Shown in pieces: positions 14,585 to 24,124 of a DNA stretch of 35,077 nt (positions within the stretch are counted from its first letter, which is position 1; each line of letters opens with the position of its first letter). The position numbers were made by a program, and so were the translations under genes. The stretch covers positions 1 through 35,077 of the forward strand of contig CANAIK010000015.1 in the NCBI GenBank assembly GCA_947361225.1, given 5' to 3'. The notes beneath the pieces were generated by a model that ran no database searches, was not told where the DNA came from, and saw only the letters and a list, made by a program, of their open reading frames with translations. This DNA comes from an uncultured bacterium (lineage in GTDB: Bacteria; Cyanobacteriota; Vampirovibrionia; Gastranaerophilales; Gastranaerophilaceae).

Positions 14585-15708
14585 TGACAAAAAAAATAAT
14601 AATTCTGGGATCCACAGGTTCAATCGGAACTCAGACCCTTGAAGTGGTTGATAAATTGAAGGATTTTGAAATTGTTGCGCTTTCGGGCGGGAAAAATATT
14701 GAACTTTTAAAACAACAAATTAAAAAATATAACCCCAAAATCGTTTGTGTTCAACAAGAAAACGATATTAAAAAAATTAAAGATGAATTTAAGGTTGAAA
14801 CCCTTTGTGGCGAGGAAGGTTTAGTCGAATTAGCAAAATACTCTAATTATGATATTCTTGTTGTTGCAACGAGCGGGGTTGTAGCGCTAAGAGCGGTAAT
14901 TTGCGCTATTAATAATAAAAAAACCGTAGCACTCGCTAACAAAGAAACTCTTGTTATGGCAGGGGATATTGTAATGAATCTTGCTCACAAACAAGGGGTT
15001 GATATTATCCCGATTGATTCCGAGCATTCGGCAATTCTTCAATGTATGGATAAAAATAAAGAATTTGCTAAAAGAATTTGGATAACTGCGTCCGGTGGAC
15101 CTTTTTTAAACAATTCAAGAGACGAAATGAAGAATTTTAGTGTTCAAGACGCACTCAACCATCCAAAGTGGGCAATGGGTAAAAAAATAACCGTTGATTG
15201 CGCAACTTTGGTTAATAAAGGACTTGAAGTAATCGAAGCGCATCATTTGTTTAACTTTAGCTACGATAATATTAAAGTTGTAATTCATCCGCAAAGTATT
15301 GTGCATTCTTTTGTAGAATTTGTGGACGGGTCTTTTTTAGCTCAAATGGGACTTCCTTCAATGCATATTCCAATTCAATATGCACTTACTTATCCTAAAA
15401 GATTGGAAGGAATTAAAACCGATAGTTTTAATATTTACAACAATAAACTGGAATTCTTAGAACCTGATTATAAGAAATTTCCGCTTTTAAAACTGGCTCT
15501 TGATTGCGCCAGAATTGGAGGCTCAGCCCCTGTTGTTTTTAATGCAATAAACGAAGTTGTTGTTAACAAGTTTTTGGATAATAGAATAAAATTTTTAGAT
15601 ATTGAAAAAATTATTAGCGAGACTATTGAAAAAACGGATTTTATAAAAAATCCGAGTTTAGATGAGATTTTTGAAATTGATAAAATGATAAGAAAAGATT
15701 TTGTTTAA
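14584..15708 (+). CDS. dxr: 1-deoxy-D-xylulose-5-phosphate reductoisomerase
   Basis: Second enzyme of the MEP isoprenoid pathway: converts DXP to MEP using NADPH and a divalent metal. The 374 residues cover the family. The NADPH loop is IILGSTGSIGTQTLEVV. ALANKETLVMAGDIV, the metal-binding PIDSEHSAILQC, the substrate loop ITASGGPFLN and HPKWAMGKKITVDCATLVNKGLEVIEAHHLF follow, then IHPQSIVHSFVEFVDGS. All are well kept. It is the last gene of the plus-strand run and is convergent with secA, with 7 bases between stops and no recognisable terminator there. Confidence 0.97.
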   Translation: MTKKIIILGSTGSIGTQTLEVVDKLKDFEIVALSGGKNIELLKQQIKKYNPKIVCVQQENDIKKIKDEFKVETLCGEEGLVELAKYSNYDILVVATSGVVALRAVICAINNKKTVALANKETLVMAGDIVMNLAHKQGVDIIPIDSEHSAILQCMDKNKEFAKRIWITASGGPFLNNSRDEMKNFSVQDALNHPKWAMGKKITVDCATLVNKGLEVIEAHHLFNFSYDNIKVVIHPQSIVHSFVEFVDGSFLAQMGLPSMHIPIQYALTYPKRLEGIKTDSFNIYNNKLEFLEPDYKKFPLLKLALDCARIGGSAPVVFNAINEVVVNKFLDNRIKFLDIEKIISETIEKTDFIKNPSLDEIFEIDKMIRKDFV

Positions 15709-15715
15709 AAAAAAA

Positions 15716-18358
15716 CTAAACTTCCTCGTTTTCTTCATTGTAAATTTGAACGCCAAATTTAGCTCTAAACAAATGTCTTATCGTTTCTGATTGAATTTCA
15801 GCCATTAGAGCGTTAAAAAGATTGTAAGCCTCTTTTTTGTATTCAATTAAAGGATCTTTTTGTCCATAAGCAACCAATCCAATCGAATCTTTTAACATAT
15901 CGATATTACCCAAATGATCAATCCATTTGGCGTCAACCACCTGAAGAAGAATATCCCGTTCAATATGTCTTATAATATTATCGTCTTTATCGGGAACTTG
16001 AGGAACAAAATCAGACCCGTAGTATTTTTGCATTGCTTCGTTAAATTCTTTAATTGTATCCGATTCAAAGTTTTTATAGCAGTTAAGCGCTAAATCTTTA
16101 AGTTTTGCGCTAATTTCAGCGGGTCTTAAGGAGTTAATATCCTCAACTTTAATTTTATCGATTAATTGCGGGAATACACTTACAAATTCTTTAATGAACA
16201 TTGTAAGATCATCTTGAATGTATTCTTGAGGGGACATATCCTTGGAGATATATTGAGATAGGATTCTATCAACTTCTTTTAACAGCATAAATTTGATATC
16301 TTCACGCAAATCCTTGCTCACAAGGACTTTTCGTCTTTGATAATAGAATTTTTCCCTTTGAATATTCATAACGTCGTCGTATTCCAAAACGGATTTTCTT
16401 ATATCGAAATGATAGGTTTCAACTTTCTTTTGAGCGGATTCGATTTGTCTTTTTATAAGTACGTTCTCACTTGCGGTATCGTCATCAACGTTCATCATTG
16501 TCATTAGATTTGCAATTTTTTCCCCGCCAAAAATTCTCATTAAGTCATCTTCTAAGGATAAGAAAAACTTGGTTGACCCAGGATCCCCCTGACGGGCAGC
16601 TCTGCCTCTTAATTGATTATCAATACGACGGGATTCGTGACGTTCTGTCCCAATAACGTGCAAACCTCCCAATTCCACAACTTTATCGTGTTCTTTTTGG
16701 GTAATTTCTCGGGCTCTGTTTAGGGCGTCATTCTTTAAATTTTCATAATCGGGATTGTCTTTTGTAATCCCTTTGTTGTCTAATTCTTCTTTAGCTAAGT
16801 ACTCTGCGTTCCCACCCAAAAGAATATCGGTTCCACGACCCGCCATATTGGTTGCAATTGTAACAGCGCCGATTCTTCCGGCTTGCGCAATAATATAAGC
16901 CTCTTTTTCGTGGTGTTTAGCATTAAGGACATTGTGTTTAATTCCCATTTTCTTTAGCAAAGAAGACAAATACTCACTTTTTTCTATTGAAATTGTCCCA
17001 ACAAGGGTTGGTCTTCCGATTTTTGCCATTTGGGCAATTTCTTTTGCTACAAATTCATATTTTTTATTTCTTGTCTTATAAATTACATCGGGATGATTAA
17101 TCCTTGCGTCTTGTTTATTGGTTGGGATTTGGGTTACGGGTAAATTATAAATTTTTCCAAATTCCGCCTCTTCTGTCATTGCCGTTCCTGTCATGCCCGA
17201 TAATTTAGGATACAATCTAAATAAATTCTGGAAAGTAATCGATGCTAAGGTTTGGGTTTCGTCTTGAATTTTTACGCCTTCTTTAGCCTCAATTGCTTGA
17301 TGCAAGCCCTCAGACCAGCGTCTTCCTTCCATAATTCTACCTGTAAATTCATCCACAATCATAACTTCGTTGTTTTTAACAACATAATCGGTATCTTTAA
17401 TAAAAAGTTCTTTTGCTTTAAGCGCCTGCAACAAATGATGAGCATATTGGGTTTTCATATCGAAAAGTTCGTCAACATTCAATAATTCTTCAGCCTTTAA
17501 AACCCCAATTTCCGTAAAAATTATATTTTTATTTTTTTCATCCACCTCGTAGTGTTTGTCTTTTTCCAATAACGGTGCGATTTTTGCCATTAATTGATAA
17601 GTTTGAGCCGATTTTTCCAATCGCCCCGAAATAATTAAGGGGGTTCTTGCTTCGTCAATTAGAATCGAATCAACTTCGTCGATAATTGCATAATTATAGG
17701 GTCTTTGAACAAGTGAGTTAATATCATTTGCCATATTATCCCTTAAATAATCAAAACCGAATTCATTATTTGTTCCATAGGTAATATCGCACTTGTAAGC
17801 CTCTTTTTTGTTCTCATAGCTGTTGTATTCACCGCTTGATAGAATAACACCAACGGATAAACCCAAAAATTCATAAATTCGACCCATCCAGTCTCTATCT
17901 CGTTTAGCCAGGTAATCATTAACCGTAACAACGTGCACTCCTTTACCCGTTAGAGCATTTAAGTAAGCAGGAAGTGTTGCAACCAGTGTCTTTCCTTCCC
18001 CTGTTCTCATTTCAGCGATATGACCCTCGTGCAGAAAGATTCCTCCAATCAACTGAACATCAAAATGGCGCAGATTAAGGACTCTTTTTCCTGCTTCTCT
18101 AACTGTTGCAAAAGCTTCAGGAAGAATTTCATCCAGCGCTTGTTTTTCTAAAATCTTATCTTGTTTAGGGTCAGTTGAAGTTGGTCTTTTAGATAGAATT
18201 TCTTTAAATTCAGCGGTTTTTGCCTTAAGTTCCTCATCGGATAATTTTGAGAATTCTTCTTCAAGAGCGTTAATTCTATCTACAACGGGCATGATTTTAT
18301 TAATTTTTCTAACATTTGGATCTTTAAAAATTTTAAGTAATATATCTATTAATGCCAT
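15716..18358 (-). CDS. secA: Preprotein translocase ATPase SecA
   Basis: ATP-driven motor that pushes unfolded preproteins through SecYEG. The 880 residues have Walker A GHIAEMRTGEGKTLVATLP, the DEVDSILIDEARTPLIISG DEAD region, the preprotein cross-linking domain, and the second helicase half with AGRGTDILLGGNAEY and the GTERHESRRIDNQLRGRAARQGD arginine region. The C-terminal scaffold domains run to about residue 870. The zinc-binding tail found in E. coli SecA is absent; the protein ends RAKFGVQIYNEENEEV, as in several lineages. The start has GAGGA upstream. It is monocistronic and divergent from ileS. Confidence 0.98.
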   Translation of the reverse strand: MALIDILLKIFKDPNVRKINKIMPVVDRINALEEEFSKLSDEELKAKTAEFKEILSKRPTSTDPKQDKILEKQALDEILPEAFATVREAGKRVLNLRHFDVQLIGGIFLHEGHIAEMRTGEGKTLVATLPAYLNALTGKGVHVVTVNDYLAKRDRDWMGRIYEFLGLSVGVILSSGEYNSYENKKEAYKCDITYGTNNEFGFDYLRDNMANDINSLVQRPYNYAIIDEVDSILIDEARTPLIISGRLEKSAQTYQLMAKIAPLLEKDKHYEVDEKNKNIIFTEIGVLKAEELLNVDELFDMKTQYAHHLLQALKAKELFIKDTDYVVKNNEVMIVDEFTGRIMEGRRWSEGLHQAIEAKEGVKIQDETQTLASITFQNLFRLYPKLSGMTGTAMTEEAEFGKIYNLPVTQIPTNKQDARINHPDVIYKTRNKKYEFVAKEIAQMAKIGRPTLVGTISIEKSEYLSSLLKKMGIKHNVLNAKHHEKEAYIIAQAGRIGAVTIATNMAGRGTDILLGGNAEYLAKEELDNKGITKDNPDYENLKNDALNRAREITQKEHDKVVELGGLHVIGTERHESRRIDNQLRGRAARQGDPGSTKFFLSLEDDLMRIFGGEKIANLMTMMNVDDDTASENVLIKRQIESAQKKVETYHFDIRKSVLEYDDVMNIQREKFYYQRRKVLVSKDLREDIKFMLLKEVDRILSQYISKDMSPQEYIQDDLTMFIKEFVSVFPQLIDKIKVEDINSLRPAEISAKLKDLALNCYKNFESDTIKEFNEAMQKYYGSDFVPQVPDKDDNIIRHIERDILLQVVDAKWIDHLGNIDMLKDSIGLVAYGQKDPLIEYKKEAYNLFNALMAEIQSETIRHLFRAKFGVQIYNEENEEV

Positions 18359-18468
18359 GGGCTTTCCTCTTTAAATTCGTTTTTTTAGAATAATTTTATC
18401 ATAAAAATTTTTTATTTATAGTATAATTTTACTTAAATGATATTAAAATTATAAGTTGGAGTTTTGAA
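18359..18468. promoter_or_regulatory. Divergent secA/ileS promoter region
   Basis: A consensus TATAAT at 18422-18427 faces ileS, giving a leader of roughly 35 bases, with GGAG (18456-18459) as ribosome site. On the minus strand TATACT and TATGAT boxes lie upstream of the secA ribosome site GAGGAAAG. Neither direction has a clear -35. No T-box or other riboswitch is visible before ileS; the leader is too short. Confidence 0.5.
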
Positions 18469-21279
18469 ATGACAGAAGAAAAACAACTAAAAGATACTAT
18501 TAACCTTCCTAAAACAACACTATCTATGAGAGCTAATGCCGCTGTTCGTGAGGTTGAAATTCAAAAATTCTGGTCGGACAATGATATTTATAAAAAAATG
18601 CTTGAAAAAAACAAGGGTAAACAAAGCTTTATCCTGCACGACGGACCCCCTTATCTAAGTTCCGATAAAATTCATATCGGAACTGCAATGAATAAAATTC
18701 TTAAGGATATTGTAATTAAATATAAAACCCAGCAAGGTTATTACACTCCTTATATCCCAGGCTACGATGCCCACGGACTTCCAATTGAGAATGCGGTTGT
18801 AAAAAATATTAAAGGCGGGAAAAACGCATTAAGTCCTTTGGAGCTTAGAAAAAAATGTCGTGAATTTGCGGCAAAAAACCTTAAAGGACAGGAAGAAAAC
18901 TTTAAGCGCCTCGGGGTTTTAGGGGATTGGGATAATCCTTATGTTACAATCGCCCCTGATTTTGAGGCAAAACAAGTTGAACTTTTTTATCAAATGTATC
19001 AAAAAGGATATATTCAAAAAGGCTTAAAACCGGTTTATTGGTGCGCTGATTGCGAAACAGCGTTAGCTGAGGCTGAGGTTGAATATAAGGATATTTCCTC
19101 TGATTCAATTTATGTTAAATTCGAACTTAAAGAGGCTCAAGAACTATACAAAAAAGCAAAAATTGAATCTAGCAATAAACTTTATTCAATAATTTGGACA
19201 ACAACTCCCTGGACAATCCCCTCTAATCTTGGGATTTGTTTGAATGCAAGATATGATTACACAATTTTTGAATATAAAAAAGAGAATTATTTTGTAGCAT
19301 CAGATTTATTGGATAAATTTACTCTTGATGTTGAATGGGATGAAATTAAGCCCCTTGGGGTTTTAAAAGGTTCTCAATTTGAGAATTTTAAGGCAAAGCA
19401 CCCGATGTATGATAGAGAATCCCTTTTAATATTGGGGGATCACGTTACGCTGGACGCCGGAACCGGTTCTGTTCATACAGCACCCGGTCACGGGCTTGAA
19501 GACTGGGAGGCGGGTCAAAAATATGGGCTTGAAACATTCTCTCCTTTTGATTCTAAGGGTTGTTGGACAAAAGAAGTTCCCGATTTAGAAGGAACCCCTT
19601 ATTACAAAGGAAATGAAATTGTTATTGAAAAACTAAAAGAACTAGGAGCTTTAATTAAATCTCAATCTATAACACACTCCTACCCCCATTGCTGGAGATG
19701 CAAACACCCTGTAATGTATCGATCAACACCCCAATGGTTTGTCAAGGTTTCAATGTTTAAAGATATAACCTTAGAGAATATTAAAAAAGTCAGCTGGTTT
19801 CCCTCAAGCGGGGAAAAAAGAATTTCTAACATGGTTGAAAATCGCTCTGAATGGTGTATTTCACGTCAACGTGCCTGGGGCGTTCCAATTCCTGTGTTGT
19901 ATTGCAAAAAATGTGGAAAACCGATAATTAACGAACAAACTATTAAATTAATTTCTCAAAAATTTAAACAAGAATCCTCAGATGCCTGGATTAAATATGA
20001 GGCAAAAGACTTTATCCCTGAAGGTTTTGAGTGCGAATGCGGAGGAAGTGAATTTATTAAAGAAACAGATATTATGGATGTTTGGTTTGACTCGGGGTCC
20101 AGTTGGAATGCTGTTGTTGAAGCAAGAAAAGACGAATTCCAAACAAACGGACAGGAAGTTATCCCCGTTGATATGTACTTAGAAGGATCCGATCAACATA
20201 GAGGCTGGTTTCAATCCTCACTTTTAATATCAAGCGCTACTAAAGGAATTGCGCCCTATAAAAATGTCCTAACCCACGGATTTGTTTTAGACGGTGAAGG
20301 AAGAAAAATGTCTAAATCCTTGGGGAACTTTGTCTTACCTCAAGATGTTATTAAAGTTTACGGGGCAGATGTCCTAAGACTTTGGGCAGCCAGTGTTGAT
20401 TATCGAAACGATGTTAAAATCGGGGATAATTTAATTAAACAACTCGTTGAGGTGTTTAAAAAAACAAGAAACACAATAAGATTCCTATTGGGGAATTTGT
20501 ATGACTTTAATCCTAAAACCGATTATATACAATATGAAAATCTTGAGGATATTGACAAATTCGCACTGTCTCGGGTTTGTGAATTAATTGAGAATGTAAA
20601 TAAAGCATTCGATTCTTATGAATTCTACAAGTATTTCCAACATTTGCAGAATTTTGCAAGCACGGATTTAAGTTCTTTTTATCTTGATATCGTTAAGGAT
20701 AGATTATATACAAAAGGCAAAAATTCGCTATCTAGAAGGTCTTGTCAAACCGTATTGTATGAAATTCTATATACGTTAATTAAGATTCTTGTTCCTGTAA
20801 TGCCCCATCAGGCAGAAGATATTTGGCTTAATATGGTGGAATGTCAAAAAACCGTAGAATCTGCACTTTTGCTTGATTGGGTGGAAGTTAAGGACGAATG
20901 GATTAATAAAGTTTTGGATAAGGAATTTGAGGCTTTATTAAAAACAAAAGAAATCGTAACTAAAGCAATTGAACCCTTAAGAGCAGCGGAACCCAAGGTT
21001 GTAGGTTCTTCTTTAGAGGTTGATATTGTAATAACTTCGACAAATAAAGAAAAATCCGACTTGTTGGATAAATATTCTAGTCTATTGGGCGATTTATATA
21101 TCGTTTCCCACGTTTACAATAAAGACAACAACGAAAAACCGCTTAATGAGTATGTTCAAGACGAATATACGGTTAAAGTCCTAAAAGCCAAAGGACACAA
21201 GTGCAATCGTTGTTGGAAATACAGAGACCTTAACGCTGAAGGAATCTGTAGCGATTGTAAACTAGCAATAGAAGGATAA
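18469..21279 (+). CDS. ileS: Isoleucyl-tRNA synthetase with HIGT in place of HIGH
   Basis: Charges tRNA-Ile. The 936 residues show the catalytic start [20 protein letters not shown], the CP1 editing domain ([23 protein letters not shown]), the KMSKS loop [10 protein letters not shown], the anticodon-binding domain, and the C-terminal zinc finger [19 protein letters not shown]. The zinc finger and length indicate the ordinary bacterial IleRS1 type. The signature HIGH reads HIGT: codon 72 is ACT at 18682-18684. The preceding ANGD is also altered to LSSDK. Because the rest is intact this is surely the active gene, and the variant may be a lineage feature. Rubrerythrin follows 4 bases later. Confidence 0.97.
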   Translation: MTEEKQLKDTINLPKTTLSMRANAAVREVEIQKFWSDNDIYKKMLEKNKGKQSFILHDGPPYLSSDKIHIGTAMNKILKDIVIKYKTQQGYYTPYIPGYDAHGLPIENAVVKNIKGGKNALSPLELRKKCREFAAKNLKGQEENFKRLGVLGDWDNPYVTIAPDFEAKQVELFYQMYQKGYIQKGLKPVYWCADCETALAEAEVEYKDISSDSIYVKFELKEAQELYKKAKIESSNKLYSIIWTTTPWTIPSNLGICLNARYDYTIFEYKKENYFVASDLLDKFTLDVEWDEIKPLGVLKGSQFENFKAKHPMYDRESLLILGDHVTLDAGTGSVHTAPGHGLEDWEAGQKYGLETFSPFDSKGCWTKEVPDLEGTPYYKGNEIVIEKLKELGALIKSQSITHSYPHCWRCKHPVMYRSTPQWFVKVSMFKDITLENIKKVSWFPSSGEKRISNMVENRSEWCISRQRAWGVPIPVLYCKKCGKPIINEQTIKLISQKFKQESSDAWIKYEAKDFIPEGFECECGGSEFIKETDIMDVWFDSGSSWNAVVEARKDEFQTNGQEVIPVDMYLEGSDQHRGWFQSSLLISSATKGIAPYKNVLTHGFVLDGEGRKMSKSLGNFVLPQDVIKVYGADVLRLWAASVDYRNDVKIGDNLIKQLVEVFKKTRNTIRFLLGNLYDFNPKTDYIQYENLEDIDKFALSRVCELIENVNKAFDSYEFYKYFQHLQNFASTDLSSFYLDIVKDRLYTKGKNSLSRRSCQTVLYEILYTLIKILVPVMPHQAEDIWLNMVECQKTVESALLLDWVEVKDEWINKVLDKEFEALLKTKEIVTKAIEPLRAAEPKVVGSSLEVDIVITSTNKEKSDLLDKYSSLLGDLYIVSHVYNKDNNEKPLNEYVQDEYTVKVLKAKGHKCNRCWKYRDLNAEGICSDCKLAIEG

Positions 21280-21283
21280 AACA

Positions 21284-21823
21284 ATGGATTTAAAAGGTTC
21301 TAAAACCGAACAAAACCTTTTAGAGGCTCTAAAAGGCGAGTCGGTTGCAAGAAACAAATACACTTATTATGCGTCTCAAGCGAAAAAAGACGGATTTATT
21401 CAAATGGCGCAAATTTTTGAGCAAACTGCAAATAATGAAAAAGAACACGCAAAAATCTGGTTTAAATTATTGCACGGGTCAAAAATGCCCTCAACCATTG
21501 AGAATCTGGCTGATTGCATAGCTGGGGAAAACTACGAACACACTTCAATGTACCCTCAATTTGCTAAGGTTGCAAGAGAGGAAGGGTTTAATGAAATTGC
21601 AAGGCTTTTTGAATGTGTCGCTAAAATCGAATCCCATCACGAAGATCGCTACCAAAGACTTTTAGACAATATGAACAATAACGAAGTTTTTAATAAAAAA
21701 GACAAACAAACCTGGGAGTGTTCCAATTGCGGATTCGGGGTAAACTCCGAGCAGGCTCCTGAAACTTGTCCGGTTTGCGCTCATCCTAAAGCTTATTTTT
21801 ATATCCGAGAAGAAAATTTTTAA
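21284..21823 (+). CDS. Rubrerythrin
   Basis: A non-heme diiron peroxidase that reduces hydrogen peroxide in anaerobes, taking electrons from NADH:rubredoxin systems. The 179 residues have a four-helix ferritin-like domain with the Glu and ExxH ligands ([46 protein letters not shown]). A C-terminal rubredoxin-like site carries two Cys pairs, [10 protein letters not shown] and [11 protein letters not shown]. Standard short rubrerythrin size. It starts 4 bases after ileS and is followed by a strong terminator, so it is co-transcribed with ileS. It supports an anaerobic lifestyle. Confidence 0.95.
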   Translation: MDLKGSKTEQNLLEALKGESVARNKYTYYASQAKKDGFIQMAQIFEQTANNEKEHAKIWFKLLHGSKMPSTIENLADCIAGENYEHTSMYPQFAKVAREEGFNEIARLFECVAKIESHHEDRYQRLLDNMNNNEVFNKKDKQTWECSNCGFGVNSEQAPETCPVCAHPKAYFYIREENF

Positions 21824-21831
21824 AATCACTT

Positions 21832-21863
21832 AAAAACCTCTTAATTTTTTTAAGAGGTTTTTT
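21832..21863 (+). terminator. Intrinsic terminator after ileS-rubrerythrin
   Basis: AAAAACCTCTTAA and TTAAGAGGTTTTT make a long stem with a five-base T loop and a T tract at 21858-21863. It separates the housekeeping operon from the accessory cluster that begins just after. Confidence 0.85.
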
Positions 21864-21882
21864 AATGCATATAAAATTTTAC

Positions 21883-21911
21883 TTGACAAATTCTAAAAAA
21901 AGTATTAGTAT
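21883..21911 (+). promoter_or_regulatory. Promoter of the four-gene PP-loop cluster
   Basis: A perfect TTGACA (21883-21888) is 17 bases from TAGTAT (21906-21911). The -10 lies in a repeated AGTATT-AGTATT-AGT stretch, and TAGTTTACTA just after it (21911-21920) is an inverted repeat that could be an operator. This is the best consensus promoter in the window. Confidence 0.7.
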
Positions 21912-22080
21912 TAGTTTACTAGACTTAATGATTTTAAAATCAAAAATTGTTTGGATTATTTGCCACCCCATTAAATTAAAAGTTTGGATATTTACAATAA
22001 ATATTAAATAAAATTATTTCTAAGGCAAGAAACAAATTTTAAAACATTATTTCTTTAAAAATATTTATAAAGGAGAAAAA
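21912..22080 (+). other. Long AT-rich leader before the PP-loop cluster
   Basis: About 160 bases of predicted untranslated leader. It includes a 14-base palindrome, TGATTTTAAAATCA (21929-21942), and otherwise no strong hairpin or open frame. It ends in AAAGGAGAAAAA directly before the first start codon. The long leader contrasts with the very short leaders inferred elsewhere in the window. Confidence 0.4.
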
Positions 22081-23334
22081 ATGGAACAAAATTATGTTGC
22101 CAAGGTACTTTTGGCGCTTGCTAAGGATGAGAATTTTTTTAGTCAAAAAAATAAAAATTTTTCAATTGGATTATCCGAGAATGATATTAAAAAAGTAAAA
22201 AACTATTGTCTTGATAACAATTTAATTGAAAAAAACGACAAAAACTATACAATAAGTGTTAAGGGTTTAAAATTAATTAAAAACTACAAAGATAAACTAA
22301 GAATTACAAATATTGAATATTTAAAAGTTGAAAAAACCCCTCCAACCCTAACTAAAGCAATAAGAGCGCTTGCAAGACACTTAATTGAAGACGAAGTTCT
22401 CAAAAAAGACAGCCTTGAGGAGAATTTAAAAAAAGAGCTCCTTAATTTTCGTGAATTGAAAAAAGAAGTTGAGAATTATATTTATAATCGAAAAGAAATA
22501 AATTTAGAAGAATATTTCGATGAATTTTTGTCTAAAGGTTTAACCAAATCAATTGTGTCGATTCTGTTGTTGAATTTTTTAGCTAAATACAAAAACGAAT
22601 TTGCATTCTATGAAAAAAATCAATTCGAGCTCGATTTTACCCCCTTAATGTTTGATAGAATGGTTGTTAATCCTAAAAATTTTGAAATTAAAAAAGTAGT
22701 TCTTAACTCAAGTTTTTTAAATGAAAAAATTAATATTCTTAAGGAAACTAAAAAATTAATCCTTAAATTCCAATCCTTAGAAAAAATCGCCCTCAAAACC
22801 AATTTTTTAAGTCCTAAGACTCTAAAATTTAAAAATATTGTACTAAACGCAAAAGACCCAATGCAGCTATACTTGAGGGATTTAGAGAAAATTTTTAAAA
22901 ATAAAGAAGAATTTTCGGATTCAATTGTTGAACTTGAGAATTTTTATATAAATTTAATTCAAGAGCTTGAAAAATTTGTTTTGGTTGAATTTAGGACGGA
23001 TTCTTTATTCAATCTTAAAAACAGGTTCGATAGAATTAAACAATTTATAAATAATAAAGAACTTTTGATTCTTGGTAATAACTTAGTTTCAATTGAAAGA
23101 TTCTCAACCTATATTAACCAAAAAAGAGTCCCTCGTGATTGGGATGATTTGGATATTTCTAATTTTAAGCTAAAAACCAAAGAATTAGCGCAAATTTTCT
23201 TAATTATTGAATCAACAATCGATTCCTCTGGTTGCGCAATTGAAACTGTTACTCAAAATTTGGTTAATGAAATTTCTAAACTTGATAGGATTCAAAAAAA
23301 TATTCTATTAAGAAAGGTGGTTCAAATTGATTGA
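22081..23334 (+). CDS. Unrecognised 417-aa protein leading the PP-loop cluster
   Basis: No family recognised. Residues 1-75 look like a winged helix-turn-helix: helices VAKVLLALAKD and ENDIKKVKNYCLDNNLIEK, then a strand pair KNYTISVKGLKLIKN. Residues 90-190 and 260-417 are mostly charged, Lys/Glu-rich helices (SLEENLKKELLNFRELKKEV; DPMQLYLRDLEKIFKNKEEF). The central stretch around 185-260 has repeated strand-like KFKNIVLNA and EIKKVVLNSSFL pieces. There is no signal peptide, membrane helix, Walker motif or obvious nuclease motif. The ATG follows AAAGGAGAAAAA. Its end overlaps the next gene by 8 bases, so it is co-translated with three PP-loop proteins. A DNA- or RNA-recognition subunit is a reasonable guess, no more. 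Confidence 0.75.
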   Translation: MEQNYVAKVLLALAKDENFFSQKNKNFSIGLSENDIKKVKNYCLDNNLIEKNDKNYTISVKGLKLIKNYKDKLRITNIEYLKVEKTPPTLTKAIRALARHLIEDEVLKKDSLEENLKKELLNFRELKKEVENYIYNRKEINLEEYFDEFLSKGLTKSIVSILLLNFLAKYKNEFAFYEKNQFELDFTPLMFDRMVVNPKNFEIKKVVLNSSFLNEKINILKETKKLILKFQSLEKIALKTNFLSPKTLKFKNIVLNAKDPMQLYLRDLEKIFKNKEEFSDSIVELENFYINLIQELEKFVLVEFRTDSLFNLKNRFDRIKQFINNKELLILGNNLVSIERFSTYINQKRVPRDWDDLDISNFKLKTKELAQIFLIIESTIDSSGCAIETVTQNLVNEISKLDRIQKNILLRKVVQID

Positions 23335-24124
23335 ACATCATATTCTAAGTTTGTCGGGCGGTAAGGATTCAACCGCCCTTGCTTTCTATATTAAGGATAA
23401 TATGTCTGAAATTTTTGATAGAATGGAACTTGTTTTCTATGACACAGGTTGTGATTTAGAGGAAACTTATGATTATTTAAATAAAATTGAAGTATTTTTG
23501 GATAAAAAAATAACTTATGTTAAACCGCAAGATAGTTTCGACAAAATTCTTTTAAAAACAAGAATGATACCCACTGTTTTTAAGCGCTGGTGTACTTTGG
23601 AATTAAAAATTAAACCTTCGAATGAGTTTTTAAAAAAGAAAGTAGAGGATGAAAAAATTGATAGAATTAAAATTTATGTTGGAATTCGAGCAGACGAACA
23701 ATATAGAAAAGGGGTTCAATTAAAATCTGCTTTTGAAAAAAAATATATCAATCCTGTTTATCCTTTTATTGACAATGGAATTACAAAACAAGACGTCGAG
23801 GATATTTTGATAAAATCCGGCATAAATTATCCTGATTATTACAAATGGAGGAAAAGAAACGGTTGTTTTTTCTGTCCTTATCAAAGTCCTTACGACTGGG
23901 TTTTGTTGTATGAAAACCATCCAAAATTGTTCTATAAAGCTATGGAATATGAAAAAATCGGAGATGTTGGAAAAAAACGAGTGTTTAGCTTTAATCCCAA
24001 CTTGACCTTAAAGGAAATACTTAAAAATAAGGATAGAATTAAAGAACAAGAGGTTAACAAAAAAAGAAAAAAGAAAAATATTCAAAAATTATTCAATTTG
24101 TTTATTAAGGAGGTACAAATTTGA
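23327..24124 (+). CDS. PAPS-reductase-like PP-loop ATPase, paralogue 1 of 3
   Basis: A 265-residue member of the PAPS reductase/DndC-like adenine nucleotide alpha-hydrolase group. These enzymes split ATP to AMP and pyrophosphate and adenylate a substrate, often for sulfur transfer. The PP-loop is SLSGGKDSTALAF (residues 8-20). Then come FYDTGCDLEETYDY, KRWCTLELKIKP (Cys89), VGIRADEQYR, and YKWRKRNGCFFCPYQSPYDW (Cys180, Cys183). Cys89 plus the CxxC pair could hold an iron-sulfur cluster. The start is TTG after AAGGTGG, overlapping the previous gene by 8 bases. A true PAPS reductase for sulfate assimilation is unlikely: no sulfate genes are near and three copies sit in tandem. Confidence 0.88.
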   Translation: MIEHHILSLSGGKDSTALAFYIKDNMSEIFDRMELVFYDTGCDLEETYDYLNKIEVFLDKKITYVKPQDSFDKILLKTRMIPTVFKRWCTLELKIKPSNEFLKKKVEDEKIDRIKIYVGIRADEQYRKGVQLKSAFEKKYINPVYPFIDNGITKQDVEDILIKSGINYPDYYKWRKRNGCFFCPYQSPYDWVLLYENHPKLFYKAMEYEKIGDVGKKRVFSFNPNLTLKEILKNKDRIKEQEVNKKRKKKNIQKLFNLFIKEVQI

